This document shows positions 58,876 through 64,000 of a DNA stretch of 64,000 nucleotides, piece by piece; within the stretch, counting starts at the first letter, position 1; every line of letters begins with the position of its first letter. The notes below the pieces were generated by a model that had not been told where the DNA came from, made no database searches, and saw nothing but the letters and a program-made list of their open reading frames with translations. The stretch is taken from the NCBI GenBank assembly GCA_903813345.2, contig CAIIXF020000012.1, positions 3,513,318 through 3,577,317 on the forward strand. The letters run 5' to 3'. The position numbers and the translations under genes were made by a program. The stretch is from Owenia fusiformis. Taxonomy: Eukaryota; Annelida; Polychaeta; Sabellida; Oweniidae.

Positions 58876-59160
58876 ATGACCATATTAAAACAGTTAATGT
58901 AAAAATAGAAACATTTATATTTATCCTAACTTTTGTATATTTCAGATAGTAATGTATAATGTGCAGCAGGGCTGTGGCATTTTGTAATTTAGAGAGTTTC
59001 AGCCATGTTAATTTTTCCGAAAATAACATGGCAGAGAAATATCAAAATATAAGATGACACAGATATGATAGCTAAACTACAAAACAAATTAAAATATACA
59101 AAAGTTAGGATAAATATAAATGTTTCTATTTTTACACAAACTGTTTCAATTTGGTCATTT
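58876..59160. mobile_element. Palindromic MITE related to 1224-1612
   Basis: Arms at about 58876-58945 and 59094-59160 mirror each other (AATAGAAACATTTATATTTA and complement). The centre CAGCCATGTTAAT and AATAACATGGCAGAGAAATA matches the core of the element at 1224. Confidence 0.6.
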
Positions 59161-59363
59161 GATTACTTATTTTTTAAATTCAAAATACTCAGAAACATTT
59201 AAAAATTTACTGTAGACAATGTGGAACAGTAACTGTCGCACCATTCCCACTCTGATTGGGCACTTTTTGATCATGCTAAAGCAGGAAATCGAAACAATTT
59301 AAAACCTAAACAACAGTGAACAGTGAAGAATGGGTATATTTATAAAAATATCATTTATTTCAA

Positions 59364-61091
59364 TCAATTTATCGATTCTTCATCGTCAATATCCCTGATT
59401 CGATTTCCAGAATGCCTATTACTTATTTGTGCAGATTCGTTGTCCAACGATGATGCGTGCGCATAAAACAATATAAAGTTGTTGACGATTACAGGTACAG
59501 TAAAGGCGATGACGAGTACACCACAAATGACGCAACCACTTCCTACGATATATCCTCCAATACTCTTTGGGTAGAAATCGCCATATCCAACAGTTGTCAT
59601 GGTAACGAGTGCGTACCATATTCCAATCGGAATGCTTGTTATCAAAGTTTCATCCGAGCCGGAAATGAGTTCCCCGAAGTACACGAGGGATGCAAAGGTA
59701 ATTGCTCCGAGAAAAAGTAGTCCGAGCATTAAAAAGATTTCTTTTATGCTTGCCACTAATGTATAGTACAATACTTTACACGCAATTGAAAACCTCAGAA
59801 ATCTCGCTATCCTTAGAATTCTTGGAATAGCCAATGCGCGGACAATATCGAGCATAGATGTTTTGAATATATTCTCAGGATGGACAGTATTTGTTATATA
59901 TATGACGAGTCCTGGTACCAGCGCGATGATGTCACAGATCGTGCAGACACTCAACAAGAAACGCCCCTTATGTGGTGAAAATATAAACCTCGTAACGAGT
60001 TCCAAGCTGAAGTAAACGTACAACACATAATCAATGTAGACAAGAAAATGATTTGGAACATAAAAATCTTCACCGAGATGTATAACCTTTTTGGTGTTGT
60101 TTGAATGAATCGGCTCGGTAATCCACCAAGATATTCCTTCTGTTTTGTTGTAATCCTCAGGAAGTTTTGTGGTGACGATCTTGGTGTAGTTCTTACGGAG
60201 AACATCTTCCGGAATCCCAGTAATTATAGAGAGTTCTGGAGGCCCAATGGCTTCTGTTAAACTAGAGACTGTCTCAAGACAAAGTGTCGTGATGGAGAGA
60301 AGAATGACCAGTACAGTCCAAACGCCAAACACCTGAAAGTATACAGTATACACCATTACGCTACAAGAGAGAACAGGCGAAAGGGGGATTTACTTTTCAA
60401 AAAATTCCCGGTCGGTTCATATTTGACAATTTGGCTCAAATTACTTGATAAGAGCAGAACTGTGAAAACTGGATGGTTTCGAAAGCATGAGTTTTAATTG
60501 AAAAATCTGTAAATAAGTAATTATTCTCACCTTCGCTGGAATGGAAGAAAATGGATTATCGAGAAATGACCAGATTTTTTCCTGGAGTTTTCCCCAGCTA
60601 GTCTTACTATTAAAATGCAACTGTTCTGATCTGATCGATTCCTCAAATAGCGTCAGCTGTGTCTTCGTATCTTCTGCCTCGAGGTACTTTGAAGTGCAAC
60701 ATTTTTGAAACGCAATTTCATTTATGCCCCAGAACTCTAATTCATAAGCCAGTGCACACCCGCATGTGTTTCTGTCCATATGTAGCTCCCCAGTCCTGTA
60801 ATAATTGAGGATTGTCGTAAAGATACCCGGATGTCGATCAAAATAAAATTCACCCCTTGAAGCTATGAAGTCACTTCCTTTACGCGCAATGTCGTTGGTC
60901 AGATTTGCCAGTCTAGTTCCTGGGAATCGTTGTAAAGTTGAGCTATGAACTTCATGTTTAACTCCCCCAACATTAATTGTAATTAAATCATGCGACACTA
61001 TAGATGGGCGCTCTTTTTCAACGTCCTCAACGTCAAGTAATGTGCCTCCAACTTTAACTTTGTCACCAGATGACATGTCAGATGTCATCAT
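59364..61091 (-). CDS. Shaw/Kv3-like voltage-gated potassium channel, divergent
   Basis: Exon 1 is 61091-60531 (donor AAG|GTGAGA) and exon 2 is 60332-59364 (acceptor CTTTCAG), giving 509 residues in phase 0. The T1 domain (about 37-135) has INVGG and FYFDRHPGIFTTILNYYRTG. The zinc motif H-x5-C-x20-CC is at His104, Cys110, Cys131 and Cys132. KIWSFLDNPFSS and S1 (ITTLCLET) are Shaw-like. The filter TVGYGD is at 434-439. S4 (about 352-367) reads RALAIPRILRIARFLR, with Ala where the second arginine is expected and a Pro inside. S6 has TVPVIVNN in place of PVPVIVNN. An upstream acceptor (CTTTCAG, ending 61120) suggests a 5' untranslated exon. AATAAA lies 5 bp after the stop. Confidence 0.92.
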
Positions 61092-61515
61092 TTAGATTTA
61101 TATACAAATCCAGGATCACCTGAAAGAGATGGAAATGTTGAATCAGATTGTTTATGTATGGTGCATTTATATCATTAACTCCTATAATAATAGTATAATC
61201 AATAATACTTATATAAAAATACATACATGTATATTTCAAGATGGCCGTCAAAAAATTTAATGAAAGGTTTATCATTTAAAAATACAGTGCGTCCCATGCC
61301 CAAAAAACGCAACAAGCAAATATATTGTAAAACTACATAGCCAGTGATGATTACATCAATTTACTTAACCATGAAGCTTTATGTCTCCATTTTCCAATGG
61401 TATGTCATTAATTAATATATGACCAAAGACCACTAAATAATCATTCCTTTTGCAAAACGGCCCAAAGTCAACAGAGAATCACTTATGAAGTTGCTGCTCC
61501 AAGATTCCACAATAT

Positions 61516-62014
61516 GATAGTTTCTAAATAGCAGAAAAAGCAATGGAATCTAGTGCTGCCATCTTTTATTCAGCTTTTAATTTGGGCTAGAGTTCCATTC
61601 ACTTACATGCTAAAATCTTGGAAAAGTGGCTTAATTTCATGATTTATCAAGTGTTAGTTGAATGTATATAAAACTTGAATGATATACCACATGATGACCA
61701 TGTTTATGTACATGTTGTGATTAAACATGCAAATGTTGGCTGACATTCAAATAATCCAAGGTTTTAAAGAATTTTAGCATTGCATCTATGGGGATTTGGC
61801 CCAAGTTTCTTTAAATTGTCATAGAAAATTATTCAAATTACATAACTGTGTAAATCAAAGCTATTGTAGGAGAAAACATTTCACTGAATTCAAATATGCC
61901 ATTTTAAAGAAAGTAATGTAAGTCATTAGAGGTCTAATATGCAAATCTCTTAAAATCTCACGAAAAACGAGATAAAGCGAGATTTCAAAAGCTATATGGA
62001 AACTATACTATTGA
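61516..62014 (+). repeat. 500-bp dispersed repeat, copy 2
   Basis: It is a direct copy of 57290-57792, about 95% alike by eye, lying upstream of the Kv gene. Confidence 0.75.
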
Positions 62015-62480
62015 TTGAGAGGCGTCCGAGACATGAAGAACGAGCCGATCTCTTTGTATATAGAAATGATGGCCACAGTACAGATATGGACACGTGGATA
62101 CCATTGGAAAGAGGAGACACATGGCTTCATGAAAATGTTACTTACCACAACTGTCAGTCCGCCGATAATTCCCTTATTAAATAGCTGTCAACATATTTTG
62201 AAATGCGTAAACTTTGGGATCACCGTTCTCCATGTTATACTCCATATTACCTGTTCTTTTCCAAGCCAGATCATAATATAAAGTGTTTTGATTTAACTTG
62301 ACTACACAAAACATGAAATACACGATCACATGTAAGAAGGTTAAGTCCATTTAGTCATAAATACTCCCTGAATAAAATGTTTGATAGGGCATAAGTAAAT
62401 CAAGTAGGATTATTAGGTAACACATGGTACCAAATTGCATTGACTTGATCCGTTTTGCCGAATACATTAGTTATTGATAA

Positions 62481-62853
62481 CACCCCAGTCATATTTGTCG
62501 TACGGCGGCCGTACGTCGACCGCAGATCAATTAAATCAGTGTATTTCTGCGGCGAGCGTAGGAAAACTACGCTCGCCTTGCTGCGAATCATTATTTGTAA
62601 ATGTTTCACGATCACTTTTCATTTGATATTACATCCTAGCACTATGAATAACATTTATAAATTGTCCTGATGTTAATAAAATGAAAAAAAGTATTGTTTA
62701 TCAACAGAAATTTAAAATTCACCGTGCGGCTGCCGTGGGAAATGTGACTGCAAAAGTATGAGAGCGCAGAAATTCTACGCCGAGCGTAGAAAAGCTACTA
62801 GCCGCATAAATAATAGACCGCACGGCGGGCGTGGGAAATGTTACTGGGGTGTA
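62481..62853. mobile_element. MITE with ACACCCCAGT ends and GC-rich inner repeats
   Basis: It starts ACACCCCAGTCATATTTG and ends CAAATGTTACTGGGGTGT-like in inverse. Inside, CGAGCGTAGGAAAACTACGCTCG and CGAGCGTAGAAAAGCTA form local hairpins, and CGGCGGCCGTACGTCGACCG stands out as CpG-rich. Confidence 0.55.
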
Positions 62854-63359
62854 AGGCCAATGTTTCCATTGTCACTGTGGCCAGTTTGAACTCGATAAGC
62901 AATTTCATCCAAATTGCCTGTTTCCTCTCTGGAGGCAAATTGATCGCATTTGGTGACGTTGTTCCCTACATGATCACAGATCTTGTGCAATGACTCTCAT
63001 CTGGCTTCTTATCTTTTGTTTCAAATGTCCAATGCTTCAAGGACCGTTGACATTAGTTGAGAGAGATCCCCCTGTCTGGGGAATATGGCATTTGGAGCAT
63101 ATTTTGTAAAGAGGCCATCCTGATTACCTTTATGGTTCACCCTGTATTATTAATATATTGAAATCTATGAAGCATTGGAGGGTTCGGAAGCGTAGCCTAG
63201 AATGTAGATCTTTAGTCGAAGGAAAACTGGACAAATTAAGCATTATAAGGCTTTTATTAAAAAAGGAGTTGTTCATTTTTCATTATGATACCTCTTTAGT
63301 AATTCAAATTTAAATACAATATATTCCTATATATATCAAGGTCAAATACGACTTTTGGC

Positions 63360-63989
63360 TTGCAACCGAAGATACCTCAAGAAAAGCCGGAGACTGACGA
63401 AGATTTTATTTGTAACATGTTCTTAATTGAATATAAAAAAGCGAAGCGAAGTTTCAGGGCTGAATTACGGCGTGCTAAAATTATGTATGAGCGTTCTCAA
63501 GATACAAAATTTGAGGAAGCTGCAGATTTGAATATACACGATTTCTATAAAGTACATGTAGTTAGAAAGTCTAGAAACCTAAAAAGGGAATCTCATGAGC
63601 TCCTCGTTGATGGGCAAATTGTCCGTGATCCAGCCAAAATTCGTGATGTCTGGGCAGATTACTATGAGGAATTGGGAACTCCTTCTCCCTTCCCACATTT
63701 TGATAACGAGTTCATGAGTAAAATAGAATCTGATTTCAAAAGATGTTACATAGAGTCATATCATAATGAGAATAGAGAAATGAGTGTCCCAATTTCGTCA
63801 CAGGACGTATATGACGTCATTAAATCTAGTTCTTCCAATAAGGCTCCAGGTTATGACTTGATAACATACGAGCACTTTAAACATGGTGGTAGCATGCTTA
63901 TACAAACAATTACAAACCTCTTTAATACTATGATTAGGTTAGAATGTGTCCCAAAAAGTCAAAAACTTGGTACCATCATTTCCTGGTAA
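63360..63989 (+). pseudogene. LINE ORF2 fragment: linker and start of reverse transcriptase
   Basis: About 209 codons. The front resembles the region between endonuclease and reverse transcriptase of Jockey/CR1/L2-type LINEs, with RAELRRAKIMYER and WADYYEELGTP. The last part is the first reverse-transcriptase block (SSSSNKAPGYDLITYEHFKH and VPKSQKLGTII). It stops at 63987, where the family continues with a Pro and a basic stretch, so the copy is broken. No endonuclease domain was seen upstream, so it looks 5'-truncated. It runs to the window edge. Confidence 0.75.
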
Positions 63990-64000
63990 CTGGTCAACTC

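Overview
The window is animal nuclear DNA. It is AT-rich, its genes are split by GT-AG introns, and it is full of short inverted-repeat transposons, tandem repeats and microsatellites. Claudin-like, Shaw-type potassium-channel and FBXO31 genes, together with a Polinton/Maverick and a LINE, suggest a marine invertebrate. I cannot name the species or phylum from sequence alone.

Layout. 1-18 kb: repeat-dominated DNA with an SGNH-hydrolase-like fragment (192-749), small inverted-repeat elements, a mariner transposase relic (about 11.56-12.18 kb), and two weak candidate exon groups. 18.2-43.6 kb: a claudin/PMP22-like gene on the + strand with three exons at 18195-18426, 42405-42569 and 43262-43590. 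Its first intron holds a complete 22.5-kb Polinton (19140-41674), with 339-bp terminal inverted repeats about 98% identical and a 6-bp target duplication matching at 5 of 6 bases. 45.9-51.4 kb: a nine-exon FBXO31 orthologue on the - strand; every exon joins in phase. 53.9-55.3 kb: a frameshifted transposase-like gene. 59.4-61.1 kb: a two-exon Shaw-like Kv channel on the - strand. 63.4-64 kb: the start of a LINE reverse transcriptase.

The Polinton carries integrase, minor capsid protein, small basic proteins, major capsid protein, adenain-like protease, packaging ATPase, a small conserved protein and an acidic protein, all rightward. At the right end, facing inward, is an apparently undescribed spliced gene for a protein with two PC4-like domains. 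No DNA polymerase B is visible. The element is no longer intact: a 495-bp transposon splits the major capsid gene, the protease has a nonsense codon, and two large foldback elements (22378-26467 and 32614-40464) sit inside. Without these insertions its core is only about 10.1 kb. A degenerate tRNA-Pro-like sequence lies antisense between integrase and minor capsid genes, and an array of about 113-bp repeats precedes the integrase.

The strongest candidates for something new are the PC4-like gene in a polymerase-less Polinton, the tRNA-like sequences in the mobile elements, and a Kv channel with an unusual S4 and S6.
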